Positions 42,456 to 51,304 of a stretch of 64,000 nucleotides of DNA are shown here, piece by piece. Source of the stretch: Pseudomonadales bacterium (GTDB lineage: Bacteria; Pseudomonadota; Gammaproteobacteria; Pseudomonadales; Pseudohongiellaceae); NCBI GenBank assembly GCA_024234325.1, contig JACKOJ010000008.1:1-64000 (forward strand), read 5' to 3'. How positions within the stretch are numbered: position 1 is the first letter of the stretch; every line of letters begins with the position of its first letter. The notes beneath the pieces were generated by a model. That model had not been told where the DNA came from. It worked only from the letters and a program-made list of their open reading frames with translations, and made no database searches. A program made the translations under genes and the position numbers.

Positions 42456-43544
42456 TCAGGAGAGCCAGTCGAAGCGTTTGGTGAGGCTGGTCAGCTTGAA
42501 GCCGTGCCCTGCACTCTTGCTGTCAGCGGATTTGTCGGCATTGACATCAGGCCCCTGAATGACACGGGTGGTAAAGCTGTCGATGTCGAACATGACCAGG
42601 CTTGCCTGCTCTGCCGGCAGCACTGCGGCGGGCGTGATGCGCGGAGCCTGGGCGAACAGCAGGGCGCGATCGATAGGCGACCACTGCAGGTTGTACAGCG
42701 TATCGGGCGTGCTCAGCACCGCCACAGGCGAGTTGGGCAGGTCTGTTGACCCCAGCAACAGGCTGGAGCCCTCATCGTCATATCGAATCTGTGCGAACAG
42801 ACGTCCGTCACGGGAAATGACCGGCTGTGTGCCATGACGCAGCTCTGCCGTGGAAACGGGAATTTCCCCCTGGGATGAGACCACTTTTTCCAGCCTTCCC
42901 CCCATCAGCGTATTCAGCTCGCTGGCATCCTGCACCTGCAGGTCGGCCAGGAGCGGATTCACGGCAGGCTCCGTGACGGGTGTGAACTGCAGCCCCAGCA
43001 CAAACAGGGATGCCACGGCAAACGCGCTCGCGGCAAACTGCCGTGGCGCTCCCAGCCAGGGCATGGCATGACGCTGCCAGAAGCCGGCTTGTATTGCCAC
43101 ATCGTCGGCATCAATACGAATGTCGGTGTCAGAGGCTACCGCGGGCACGGTTTGTTTGCCGGTGTGCGCCAGGGGCGCATCTGCCACCTGGCAGTCTGCC
43201 GCCAGGCGATAGCCGGTCTTGGGAATGGTATCGATCAGGCGTTTGCCGCCCTTGCCGCTTTCCAGTTTCTTGCGCAGTTCGGAGACGGCCCGGGTCAGGG
43301 AATTTTCGTTGACGATGACACGTGGCCAGATCTGGTTGATGAGGGATTCGCGGCTCTGTACCTTGCCGGGGGCGCCTGCCAGGATGCACAAAAGCAGCAT
43401 CAGGCGGGGTTCGAGTGAGCGACACTCGCCGCTGTCAAGGCACTGCAACTGATTGGCGGCCGGTTCGACGAGCCAGTGTTCCAGTTGGAACGGCTCGGTC
43501 CGAATTCCGTCAGTGTTTGCTGCAACCCATTCGCTGTCAGTCAT
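42456..43544 (-). CDS. CadC/ToxR-like transmembrane winged-helix regulator
   Basis: A 362-residue regulator. Residues about 15-115 are an OmpR-type winged helix (LEPRLMLLLCILA, LINQIWPRVIVNENSLTRAVSELRKKL, IDTIPKTGYRLA), followed by a linker, one membrane segment (about 170-187) and a periplasmic part of about 170 residues with TolB-propeller-like strands (GTQPVISRDGRLFAQIRYDDEG; YNLQWSPIDRALLFA). It is shorter than a full propeller. Such proteins bind DNA from the membrane in response to periplasmic cues. It diverges from the htrA-like gene across 317 bp, so that protease is a possible target. Confidence 0.8.
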   Translation of the reverse strand: MTDSEWVAANTDGIRTEPFQLEHWLVEPAANQLQCLDSGECRSLEPRLMLLLCILAGAPGKVQSRESLINQIWPRVIVNENSLTRAVSELRKKLESGKGGKRLIDTIPKTGYRLAADCQVADAPLAHTGKQTVPAVASDTDIRIDADDVAIQAGFWQRHAMPWLGAPRQFAASAFAVASLFVLGLQFTPVTEPAVNPLLADLQVQDASELNTLMGGRLEKVVSSQGEIPVSTAELRHGTQPVISRDGRLFAQIRYDDEGSSLLLGSTDLPNSPVAVLSTPDTLYNLQWSPIDRALLFAQAPRITPAAVLPAEQASLVMFDIDSFTTRVIQGPDVNADKSADSKSAGHGFKLTSLTKRFDWLS

Positions 43545-43861
43545 GATGTAGTCTCTTGTTGACGTTGTTCTTGCCTGCCGGGGCCGGTCTTACTGCCTTT
43601 GACTGTAGACTGCCGCCGGGGTTCCTTGATCGTCACTTCTTCTTACGGCCCAGAATGCCTCTTTCCGTCTGATTCTAGCCCACTTTCCCTGATGCACCCA
43701 TTGCTGGGCCGTTTCTTCACCTTTTCTGGATAAAAAGTTCAGGGAATCCGAAGGTATTTCCTCTGGCTGCGCCCTAGATTAGGTCCCATGAAGCTTCCTG
43801 TCTGCGTTTCCCGACGCAGTAGGCTGAAACCGAAGTTCCTTATCTCCATGAGGGCAAGTGT
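43545..43861. other. 317-bp divergent intergenic region
   Basis: The gap between the CadC-like regulator and the htrA-like protease contains no credible gene. A small stem CTGCGT/ACGCAG (43802-43819) lies 43 bp before the protease start. I found no convincing sigma70, sigmaE or heat-shock promoter by eye. Confidence 0.5.
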
Positions 43862-45265
43862 ATGAAAAATCTAGTTGTGAGGTTGTTACTGATTGTTTCT
43901 ATGAGTGGTGCCTTGGCCGCCAACGCAAGTGCTGCCGGAGACATCCTTCGTGCCAACGGCGTCCCGTCACTGGCGCCCATGCTGGAGAATGTCACGCCAG
44001 CAGTTGTGATTGTTTCCACCACCCAGTCAGCCAGTGGTCCCGAGTCCCTGCGCTTTATGGATGAAGATGATCTGCGCCGCTTCTTTACAGACCCCTCCGC
44101 CCGGGGCCAGCAACAGCGCGGTGTTGTTCGCGGCATGGGTTCTGGTGTGATTGTAGACGCCGACCAGGGCTACATCGTCACCAATAACCACGTGATCGCG
44201 AACGCCGATGCGATCAATGTCAGCCTGCAGGATGGCCGTGAATTCAAGGCCAGCCTGGTCGGGGCAGACCCGAGCACGGATGTTGCCCTGCTGCAGATTG
44301 AGGCAGACGACCTGATGGCGCTGGACTTCGCCGATATCGACCGGGTCCGGGTGGGCGACTATGTCGTGGCGGTAGGCAACCCCTTCGGTGTTGGGCAGAC
44401 CGTGACCCAGGGCATTGTCAGTGCACTGGGACGTGGTGGCCTCAACAACGAGAACTACGAAGATTTCATTCAGACCGACGCGGCGATCAACATGGGCAAC
44501 TCCGGTGGTGCGCTGGTCAATCTGGACGGTGAGCTGATCGGCATCAATACCGCCATCATCAGCGGCAGTGGCACCAGCGCCGGGATTGCCTTCGCAGTGC
44601 CCGTCAACATGATCACCGCGGTCATGGATCAACTGGAGCAGTACGGCGAAGTGCGCCGTGGCCAGTTGGGTGTCCAGATTCAGGATCTGACCTCTGCCAT
44701 GGACTCTGCCCTGAAGACCGGCGCGAGCAAGGGCGCCCTGGTCACCAGCGTAATGCCCGGAAGCGCTGCCGAGCAGGCGGGTCTGGAGGTTTCTGATGTG
44801 ATTGTGGCGGTAGACGATCAGGCGGTTGAGAACGGTCGCGATCTGCGCAACATCATCGGCCTGATGCGCGTGAACCAGGATGTGAAGCTGCACATCTTCC
44901 GCGATGGCAAGGCCCAGACTGTCAGTGCTGTCATCGGCGGTGCCGAACCCACGGTAGCGGCGAACGATGCACAACCCAACCGCAGCCTGAGTGATCCGGT
45001 CTATCTGGGTGCCGAGCTGCGCAGCCTGGACCAGAACGCCGTGGCATCCCGTAACGGGCTGCACGGTGGCGTGGAAGTGCTCTCTGTTGAACAGGGCAGC
45101 CCCGCCTGGAGTGCCGGTCTGCGCCCGGGCGATGTGATCTACGAAGTGAACCGCAGCGATGTTGCCAGCCTGCAGGACTTCAACGAGGCGGTAGCAGATC
45201 AGTCCCAGGTCACCGCTCTCGGAGTGGTACGGGACAACCGCAGAATGCTGGTGATCGTGTCCTGA
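43862..45265 (+). CDS. periplasmic serine protease, DegP/DegQ (HtrA) family
   Basis: A 467-residue protease with a signal peptide (about 1-25). The trypsin-like domain has His110 in YIVTNNHVI, Asp140 in ADPSTDVALLQ and Ser214 in NMGNSGGAL, and two PDZ domains follow (about 260-350 and 375-467: GALVTSVMPGSAAEQAGLEVSD; GVEVLSVEQGSPAWSAGLRPGD). It degrades or refolds misfolded envelope proteins. Two PDZ domains indicate DegP/DegQ rather than DegS. It is followed by a terminator; its promoter lies in the region shared with the CadC-like gene. Confidence 0.95.
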   Translation: MKNLVVRLLLIVSMSGALAANASAAGDILRANGVPSLAPMLENVTPAVVIVSTTQSASGPESLRFMDEDDLRRFFTDPSARGQQQRGVVRGMGSGVIVDADQGYIVTNNHVIANADAINVSLQDGREFKASLVGADPSTDVALLQIEADDLMALDFADIDRVRVGDYVVAVGNPFGVGQTVTQGIVSALGRGGLNNENYEDFIQTDAAINMGNSGGALVNLDGELIGINTAIISGSGTSAGIAFAVPVNMITAVMDQLEQYGEVRRGQLGVQIQDLTSAMDSALKTGASKGALVTSVMPGSAAEQAGLEVSDVIVAVDDQAVENGRDLRNIIGLMRVNQDVKLHIFRDGKAQTVSAVIGGAEPTVAANDAQPNRSLSDPVYLGAELRSLDQNAVASRNGLHGGVEVLSVEQGSPAWSAGLRPGDVIYEVNRSDVASLQDFNEAVADQSQVTALGVVRDNRRMLVIVS

Positions 45266-45359
45266 TGGGCACGGTCTCCACCGACGAACAGAGGAGCTTT
45301 CCTCGACTGACGTAAATGGGAGGTAGTTGGTACTTAGCAGTTTGCTGTGCCTGACTTTG

Positions 45360-45396
45360 GCCGATCCTGGTGCACGCCACGATCGGCTTTTTTTTT
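45360..45396 (+). terminator. Rho-independent terminator after htrA-like gene
   Basis: GCCGATC (45360-45366) and GATCGGC (45381-45387) form a stem around an internally pairing loop and are followed by nine T residues. Confidence 0.9.
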
Positions 45397-45518
45397 GCCG
45401 ATCGGAATACTGCAAGGCAGCAGTCAGGACACTTGTGCCGGGTGCCGACGCTTGCAATTCCAGTGCGGCGTGTTACCTTCCTGCGCGAGTCCTCTTCTCA
45501 TCCCGTTCCGGAGAATCC

Positions 45519-46712
45519 TTGTTGTTCCTCAGCCGATTCCATGCCCTTCTGCCGACTGCCCTGCTGCTTTTCTTGGCGCCCGGGGGGCAGGCACAGACAC
45601 TGCCAACCCCGATTGTCACAGCCGGTAGCGGCCAGATTCTGCGTTCCGACAACAAGCCGGCTCTGCCAGGCGCGGACTTCAGCCCCTATATGGAGTGGCT
45701 GGACGCCGAGATCACCACACTGGGCGTCCCCGGGGTGGCCATGGGCGTCGTGAACTCGCATCAGGTGCTGGCGCTGAAGACCTGGGGGGTGCGCAGTCTG
45801 GGCGAAGACGCGGCAGTGGACAGCCATACCCTGTTTCGCATTGCCTCTGTCTCCAAGACCTTTGCTGGCGCTGTGGCAGCCATGCTGGTACATGATCAGC
45901 GGCAGAGCTGGGATACCCCGATCATCAGCATCCTGCCCCAGTACGCCATCGGCACAGAGTCTGCGACCCGCGAGATGACCCTGCGTCATGTGCTGAGCCA
46001 CACCACGGGACTGATGCCCCACGCCTATTCCAATATGCTGGATTCCGGTGTTGCCTACGAAAAGATTCAGGAGAAGTTCCGCGAGATTCCCACCGTATGC
46101 CCGCCCGGGCGCTGCTATGGTTACCAGAACGTGGTGTTCTCCCTGGTGTCCGACGTGGTCGAAGTGTCGGAGCATGAGAGCTACGAGCAGTATGTGCAGG
46201 AGCGCCTGTTTACGCCGCTCGGCATGACGACCGCCTCCGTCGGGCTGGAGGGGTATACCGGGGCTGACAATGTCAGCACGGCGCATCAACTACGGGGAGA
46301 AACCTGGCGCAACGTGCCGACCAACCCTGCCTATTATTCTGTGGGGCCGGCGGCAGGGGTCAACGCCAGTGTCGAGGACATGATGGTATGGGCCCAGGCC
46401 AATCTGGGTGCGTTCCCTCTGGTACTGCCGCCCGAGGTGCTGGCGGAACAGCAGACTCCGGTGGTGGAGACGCCCCGCGGCAGTTACTTCAACCGCTGGC
46501 CGCGCCTGGACAAGGCCTGGTATGGCCTGGGCTGGCGCATCTTCGATTACGCGGGCGTGCGGGTCATCCACCACGGCGGCGGGGTGCGGGGGTTCCGTTC
46601 CGAGCTGGTCCTGGTGCCCTCATTGGACATCGCGATGGTGGTTCTGTTTAATGGCGAGACTCCGCTGGCCAACGATGTCGTCCCGCATTTTCTGGACACC
46701 GTGCTGCCCTGA
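45519..46712 (+). CDS. exported beta-lactamase-fold serine hydrolase
   Basis: A 397-residue protein of the class C beta-lactamase/esterase family. After a signal peptide (about 1-26) the SxxK motif is Ser110-Val-Ser-Lys113, followed by a Tyr-x-Asn (GYQN, in CYGYQNVVFSLV) and an HHGGG element in place of KTG. Relatives include penicillin-binding esterases and AmpC-like enzymes; substrate unknown. No ATG gives a sensible N terminus. Tandem TTG codons at 45519 and 45522 follow GGAG and lead straight into the signal peptide, so the longer frame from 45327 is rejected. Confidence 0.8.
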   Translation: MLFLSRFHALLPTALLLFLAPGGQAQTLPTPIVTAGSGQILRSDNKPALPGADFSPYMEWLDAEITTLGVPGVAMGVVNSHQVLALKTWGVRSLGEDAAVDSHTLFRIASVSKTFAGAVAAMLVHDQRQSWDTPIISILPQYAIGTESATREMTLRHVLSHTTGLMPHAYSNMLDSGVAYEKIQEKFREIPTVCPPGRCYGYQNVVFSLVSDVVEVSEHESYEQYVQERLFTPLGMTTASVGLEGYTGADNVSTAHQLRGETWRNVPTNPAYYSVGPAAGVNASVEDMMVWAQANLGAFPLVLPPEVLAEQQTPVVETPRGSYFNRWPRLDKAWYGLGWRIFDYAGVRVIHHGGGVRGFRSELVLVPSLDIAMVVLFNGETPLANDVVPHFLDTVLP

Positions 46713-46764
46713 GTCTGCGCGTTGAGTCCCGCCCCGTGTTTCTTTTCAGGAGGTATCCGTTTCC

Positions 46765-47502
46765 GTGAATGACGTTCACCAGTTGCTGTTTGCCCATCGC
46801 AGTATTCGCAAATACACCGATCAGGCCGTTGATAAAGAGTTGCTGCGCACACTGGTGCAGGCAGGGCAGGCCGCTGCGACCTCCAGTTTCCTGCAGGGGG
46901 CAACGGTGATCCGGGTGCGTGATCCCGAGCGCCGGGAGCGAATTGCCACCCTGGCCGGCAATCAGGTGCATGTGCGTACGGCGCCGGAATTCCTGGTGCT
47001 CTGTGCCGACCTGAAGCGGCCAGGAAGCTGCTGTGAGCAGTACAACAAGCCTTTCGCCGGAGATTTCACGGAGCATTTCATCATTGCCACAGTGGATGTT
47101 GCCCTGATGGCGCAGAACATGGTGGTGGCCGCAGAAGCGGCGGGTCTGGGGGTGTGCTATATCGGGGGAATTCGCAACAACCCCCGCGAGATATCCGATC
47201 TGCTGAAGCTGCCCCGGGGCGTCTATCCCGTGTTTGGCCTGTGTCTTGGTTATCCTGCCCAGGACCCGGAAGTAAAACCCCGCCTGCCTTTGGACGTGGT
47301 GCTGAAAGAAGAGTGCTACAGCGACGAAGGCGACGCGCAACGAATCGCCGAGTACGACGAGGTGGTACGCGAGTATTACCGGACCCGCACCGGGGGCGGC
47401 CATGGCATCTGCTGGAGCGAGCAGGTGGCGGGTTTGCTGAGTGAAAAATCCCGCCCGCACATGCGCCAGTTTCTCGCCGATCAGGGCTTCACCATGAAAT
47501 GA
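46765..47502 (+). CDS. NfsA-like NAD(P)H-dependent nitro/flavin reductase
   Basis: A 245-residue nitroreductase-fold enzyme: RSIRKYTDQAVDKELL at the start, DVALMAQNMVVAAEAAGLGVCYIGGIRN in the middle, and LCLGYPAQDPEVKPRLPLDVVLKEE, the signature of the NfsA/FRP group. It binds FMN and reduces nitroaromatics, quinones or flavin. The start is GTG; AGGAGG lies 11 bases upstream. Physiological substrate unknown. Confidence 0.88.
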   Translation: MNDVHQLLFAHRSIRKYTDQAVDKELLRTLVQAGQAAATSSFLQGATVIRVRDPERRERIATLAGNQVHVRTAPEFLVLCADLKRPGSCCEQYNKPFAGDFTEHFIIATVDVALMAQNMVVAAEAAGLGVCYIGGIRNNPREISDLLKLPRGVYPVFGLCLGYPAQDPEVKPRLPLDVVLKEECYSDEGDAQRIAEYDEVVREYYRTRTGGGHGICWSEQVAGLLSEKSRPHMRQFLADQGFTMK

Positions 47503-47512
47503 GCCGCAGGGC

Positions 47513-48703
47513 TCAGACCGCGCGCGCTTCCCGTAACGCAGCGATCTCCGTCTCGCTGTAGCCAAGCTCCGTGAGAATCGCATCGGTATGCTCGCCCAGG
47601 GTCGGTGCGCGTTGGCGGATGCCTGCGGGGGTCTCCGACAGTCGCACGGGCGGGGTCATCACGGGGGCCGGTTTCTGCAAACCCGGATAGTCCACTCGCT
47701 GGAACAGACCCGCCGCCGCCACGTGGGGGTCGTCCAGAACATCCTGCAGGGACATGACCGGGCCGGCCGGCAGACGCGCTGCTTCCATTTCCTCCAGCAC
47801 CTGTGCCGACGTGCGCTCCGCGCACCAGCGTGCCAGCCGCTCGCTGATAATCTCGCCATGGTCGCCGCGGCTGATGTCGTCCTTGAAGCGCGGGTCTTCC
47901 AGCCAGTGGGGTTCGCCCATTAACTGCACCCAGCGCTCAAAGAGCGGCCCCCCCACGCTCTGCACCAGCACCCAGCCGTCGCGCGTCCGGAAGGTGTCTG
48001 CCGGGGCCGACGTCTGTGAGCGGTTCAGGGTGGCCTGGCGATTGATGGCGAGCGCATCCTGCTCGATGGTCGTGCCATTCATCAGGGTGAGGGCGGTGCT
48101 GAATAAGGAGGCTTCCACCACCTGGCCACGCCCGGTTTTCTGGCGCTCATACAGCGCGGCCATCGTGCCGTAGGCACTCAGACTGGCGGTGCAGAAATCG
48201 ATAAACGGAGCGTAGGACTTTGTCGGCTGTTCGGGCGTACCCGACATGTACATGGCGCCGGACATGGCCTGGCCCAGCCCGTCAAAACCCACGCGCTGGC
48301 TGTAGGGGCCACCGCTGCCGAAGGCGGTGATCAGGGTGAGGATGATGTCCGGCCGGATTTGGCACAGGCTCTCGTAGTCCAGCCCCATGGCTTTCAGGGT
48401 ATCCGGTGGCAGATTGGCTACCACCACATCGGCTGTGGCCACAAGCCGACGCACCACCTCGCGTCCCTCCGGTTTCATCGGGTTCAGCGTCATGCCGCGC
48501 TTGTTGCGGCCCATCTGCATGTACAGCGCACCGTCGCCCTGGGGGGTCACGGGGGACAGGAAGCGGTCTTCGCTGCCGCTGAGTTTCTCGATGCGGATGA
48601 CGTCTGCACCCAGGTCTGCCAGCAGGCTGGCACAGAAAGGACCCGCGATATAGCGCCCGAAATCGAGCACCCGGATGCCACTCAGAACTGCATTGCTGTT
48701 CAT
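47513..48703 (-). CDS. CaiB/BaiF family (class III) CoA-transferase
   Basis: A 396-residue family III CoA-transferase with the catalytic Asp169 in APFIDFCTASLSAYG, matching the usual residue number of the family. It opens GIRVLDFGRYIAGPFCASLLADLGADVIRIE. It is distinct from the copy at 32.2 kb and closer to the branch with an F/D motif. Acyl acceptor unknown. It converges with the nitroreductase gene, 10 bp away. Confidence 0.88.
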   Translation of the reverse strand: MNSNAVLSGIRVLDFGRYIAGPFCASLLADLGADVIRIEKLSGSEDRFLSPVTPQGDGALYMQMGRNKRGMTLNPMKPEGREVVRRLVATADVVVANLPPDTLKAMGLDYESLCQIRPDIILTLITAFGSGGPYSQRVGFDGLGQAMSGAMYMSGTPEQPTKSYAPFIDFCTASLSAYGTMAALYERQKTGRGQVVEASLFSTALTLMNGTTIEQDALAINRQATLNRSQTSAPADTFRTRDGWVLVQSVGGPLFERWVQLMGEPHWLEDPRFKDDISRGDHGEIISERLARWCAERTSAQVLEEMEAARLPAGPVMSLQDVLDDPHVAAAGLFQRVDYPGLQKPAPVMTPPVRLSETPAGIRQRAPTLGEHTDAILTELGYSETEIAALREARAV

Positions 48704-48987
48704 GTCTCACGCCCCCTTTAAGGTGAGAATCACGATCGGATCAAGGCGCAGGATTCTAGCACAGCCGGAGTGACCGGACCGCGCCACGGGGAAAGATTGA
48801 AGGCGGTCACAGAACGGGGTGGGTGTGGGGCAGGGGACGCAATTTTGTGAACATGTTAACACCATCGTTTTCCGCGGCGGCCCATAATCGCCACAAGTCT
48901 GATGAAAAGCCCGCTGCGAACACAATCGATCAGGGCCTGACAGCAGTACCGAACCTTACAGACACGCGAGAACGAAGGAGCCCCGGC

Positions 48988-49164
48988 ATGAGCGCAGACA
49001 TTCAGCATATCCGCAACGTACAGGCTTACCGTGAACTGCTGGCGATTCTGCAGAAGCCCTACCAGGATGTGTGTCAGGTATGCGATGGCACAGGCAAAAT
49101 GTCCAACGCCCATGTGTGTCTCACCTGCAAGGGCAGTGGCAGCCGCTGGCTGAAGCTGATCTGA
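48988..49164 (+). CDS. 58-residue CxxCxGxG zinc-binding small protein
   Basis: A small protein with two DnaJ-type cysteine motifs, CQVCDGTGK and CLTCKGSGS, 16 residues apart, enough to bind one zinc ion. The ATG at 48988 has GAAGGAG seven bases upstream; the longer frame from 48823 is less likely. It has no J domain. Such stand-alone CRR-like proteins may bind unfolded proteins or RNA; role unknown. It stands between the CoA-transferase and an exported methyltransferase. Confidence 0.7.
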   Translation: MSADIQHIRNVQAYRELLAILQKPYQDVCQVCDGTGKMSNAHVCLTCKGSGSRWLKLI

Positions 49165-49177
49165 TCCTTCCCCTGAT

Positions 49178-49197
49178 GGCCCGGAGCCTCCCGGGCC
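49178..49197 (+). terminator. GC-rich hairpin after the small zinc protein gene
   Basis: GGCCCGG (49178-49184) pairs with CCGGGCC (49191-49197) over a 6-nt loop, 14 bp after the stop codon. No T run follows, so termination is tentative. Confidence 0.4.
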
Positions 49198-49278
49198 GTC
49201 GCGTTCCTGTCATTCCCCCAGCCCTTCCTCTACAATGCCACGACGACCGCAATCCGCCATGTAGAGGGAGCCCCGATT

Positions 49279-50007
49279 ATGAACACGCATCGCATTCTTA
49301 CCTGTCTGCTGCTGGCCCTGAGTCTGGCAGCTCCCCTTGGTCACGCCCAGACTCCGACACCCCCTGACGGCACGTATATCTATGCGCCGCAGCGCAGCAC
49401 CGGTGGCATCGGTCGCTTCTACATGGGCCGGGAGATTTCCGGCGTGATGGGACACCAGGCGGCCGGCTGGCTGGAGCGCCCCCAGCGCACCCATGAGGAA
49501 ATGCCGGACGAGGTGGTTGCCAATCTGAATCTGAAGCCGACGGACGTGGTTGCCGACATCGGTGCCGGTTCGGGGTATTTCTCTTTCCGCATGGCGAAGC
49601 TGCTGCCCCAGGGCAAGGTGCTGGCGGTGGACATTCAGCCCGAGATGTTGACCCTGATCGAGAATCGCAAGACCAGCGAAGGCGTCAGCAACGTGGAAAC
49701 CATCCTGGGTGCCATCGACAATACCCATCTGCCCGCGAACTCCGTGGATCTCGTGTTGCTGGTGGATGCCTACCACGAATTCTCCCATCCCTGGGAGATG
49801 ATGCAGAGCATGGTGTCCGCGATGAAGAGCGGCGGCAGGATCGTGCTGCTGGAGTACCGTGCGGAAGACCCCACCGTGCCCATTCGCCCGCTGCACAAGA
49901 TGACTCAGGATCAGGTGAAGAAGGAAATGGGGGCGTTCGGCCTGCAGTTTGTCGAAACCCTGGACTTCCTGCCCTGGCAGCACATGATGATTTTCAGCAA
50001 GCCCTGA
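49279..50007 (+). CDS. class I SAM-dependent methyltransferase with signal peptide
   Basis: A 242-residue protein with a typical signal peptide (MNTHRILTCLLLALSLAAP onward; cleavage near residue 24). The mature domain is a Rossmann methyltransferase: VVADIGAGSGYFSFRMAK (motif I), LAVDIQPEM (motif post I), LLVDAYHEFSHP and GGRIVLLEYRAEDP. Its relatives include small-molecule and arsenite/ubiquinone-type enzymes, but with an N-terminal signal sequence it would act outside the cytoplasm, where S-adenosylmethionine is not expected. It converges with the truncated haemoglobin gene. Substrate unknown. Confidence 0.78.
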   Translation: MNTHRILTCLLLALSLAAPLGHAQTPTPPDGTYIYAPQRSTGGIGRFYMGREISGVMGHQAAGWLERPQRTHEEMPDEVVANLNLKPTDVVADIGAGSGYFSFRMAKLLPQGKVLAVDIQPEMLTLIENRKTSEGVSNVETILGAIDNTHLPANSVDLVLLVDAYHEFSHPWEMMQSMVSAMKSGGRIVLLEYRAEDPTVPIRPLHKMTQDQVKKEMGAFGLQFVETLDFLPWQHMMIFSKP

Positions 50008-50014
50008 GCGGCAG

Positions 50015-50458
50015 CTAGAGATAAATGATCTCGCCGCGCAGAGCGGCGAGTCGTTCCAGCAGCCGGTTCTGCGCCGCCAGAGTCACGCCCGCCTTGTTCA
50101 TTGCCGCGATCAGGTCTTCCACGATCGCGTTGAAATCCCCTTCTGTGACATGCATTCCGACGTGGGTATCCACCATGGTGTCCCCTGTGTACTCGCAGGG
50201 GCCATCGCTGATCACGCACAGATGTTCGCTGAACTTCTCACGAAAGCGCTGCACGTTGGAGACTTCAAAGTAGTGAATGACGCGTGCGTCGTTGGCGATT
50301 TCCAGAATGAACAGTTCCGTGATGCGGGAAATGCCCGGCTCGCCGCCCAATGCCCTGTACAGATTTGTCTGTGCGCCTGCTCCCGTGCAGGCGCACAGAG
50401 CAAGAGCGATGGTCAGGGCTGAGGCTTTTCGGAGGGTTTGCAGGAGAGGGCTGCTCAT
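50015..50458 (-). CDS. exported group 1 truncated haemoglobin (probable lipoprotein)
   Basis: A 147-residue protein with an export signal (about 1-23); the sequence LCAC before residue 25 can serve as a lipobox with Cys24. The mature domain is a truncated globin: LYRALGGEPGISRITELF at the start, distal-side residues in VIHYFEVSN, EYTG, and the proximal-type His99 in VDTHVGMHVTEGDF. Group 1 truncated globins bind O2 or NO. It is the last gene of a three-gene unit after DUF3034 (2 bp away) and a cupredoxin-like gene. Export of a globin is unusual. Confidence 0.8.
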   Translation of the reverse strand: MSSPLLQTLRKASALTIALALCACTGAGAQTNLYRALGGEPGISRITELFILEIANDARVIHYFEVSNVQRFREKFSEHLCVISDGPCEYTGDTMVDTHVGMHVTEGDFNAIVEDLIAAMNKAGVTLAAQNRLLERLAALRGEIIYL

Positions 50459-50460
50459 GA

Positions 50461-51300
50461 CTAGAAGGCTCCCTGAAAGGAGAGGTAGAACCCGTTCTGG
50501 TCACTGGCACCGGCGATATCTCCGAGACGAACCCAGGCGCCCGTGACGGAGAAGTGCTTGTTGGGAAACCAGGCCAGGAAAATATCGCTCGCACTGTCTT
50601 CCTTCAGGGCCAGCAGATTGTCCGGTTTCTGGCGGTATTCGGCGCCGATCGCCAGGCGGCGACTGAGGAAGACAGCCGCAGCGGCTTCAAGTTGCAGAGT
50701 CCGGTCCTGATCGTCACCGCCGTGACCAAGAATGCCGTACTGGTTGGCGCGGGAATAACGCAGGTTGATATTGATCATGCCGGTGCGATGCAGCGGTCCG
50801 TCGATCCAGGCGCGTGCCACACTGGCGTAGTAATCCGTGCCATCGTTCCTGGCGGCGCCCACGGCCTGTGCAGTGGCAGGATCGTGCAGATGATGGTGCT
50901 CAGCCCCGATCGCAATCTGGGGTATCCCGCCATAAACAAGGTCACCTGCCACTTTCAGCTTGAGCCCTGCGACATTCTGCCGAATCCTGCTGTCGTTGGC
51001 CTTGATGGTGAACTCGCGCTTTGCCAGCGAGAGTTCCAGGCGGTTGCGCAATGTGACGGCGGCACCGGCAACATCGAGCTGAAAGTCATCCACATCCGTA
51101 CGCGTTACGAACGCGACGGCTCCAAACTGATCCTGTGTTGCCAGTGAACTGAGTGTCGCCCAGGGGATCAGACCGCCGCCGCCGGCACCGCTGATGGAGC
51201 TGACGCCTCCGGTTCCGGTCAGGCGACCCTGTGCGAATGCCGCTTGCCCCCAGGGCAACAGGAACAGGACGAGCAGGGCAGAAGCAAGGATTCGGGGCAT
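50461..51300 (-). CDS. DUF3034 family outer membrane protein
   Basis: A 279-residue protein with a signal peptide (about 1-23, ending AFAQ). It starts RLTGTGGVSSISGAGGGGLIPWATL and ends with alternating strands and a terminal aromatic residue (LSFQGAF), matching the DUF3034 family, predicted to be a beta barrel. Its function is not known. It overlaps neither neighbour; the cupredoxin-like gene ends 4 bp upstream and the globin starts 2 bp downstream. Confidence 0.8.
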   Translation of the reverse strand: MPRILASALLVLFLLPWGQAAFAQGRLTGTGGVSSISGAGGGGLIPWATLSSLATQDQFGAVAFVTRTDVDDFQLDVAGAAVTLRNRLELSLAKREFTIKANDSRIRQNVAGLKLKVAGDLVYGGIPQIAIGAEHHHLHDPATAQAVGAARNDGTDYYASVARAWIDGPLHRTGMININLRYSRANQYGILGHGGDDQDRTLQLEAAAAVFLSRRLAIGAEYRQKPDNLLALKEDSASDIFLAWFPNKHFSVTGAWVRLGDIAGASDQNGFYLSFQGAF

Positions 51301-51304
51301 CGCA

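Noticed and set aside
44027..45457. 476-codon open frame antisense to the HtrA-like protease
   Set aside because: The protease has a complete catalytic triad and PDZ domains; the antisense frame has no motif.
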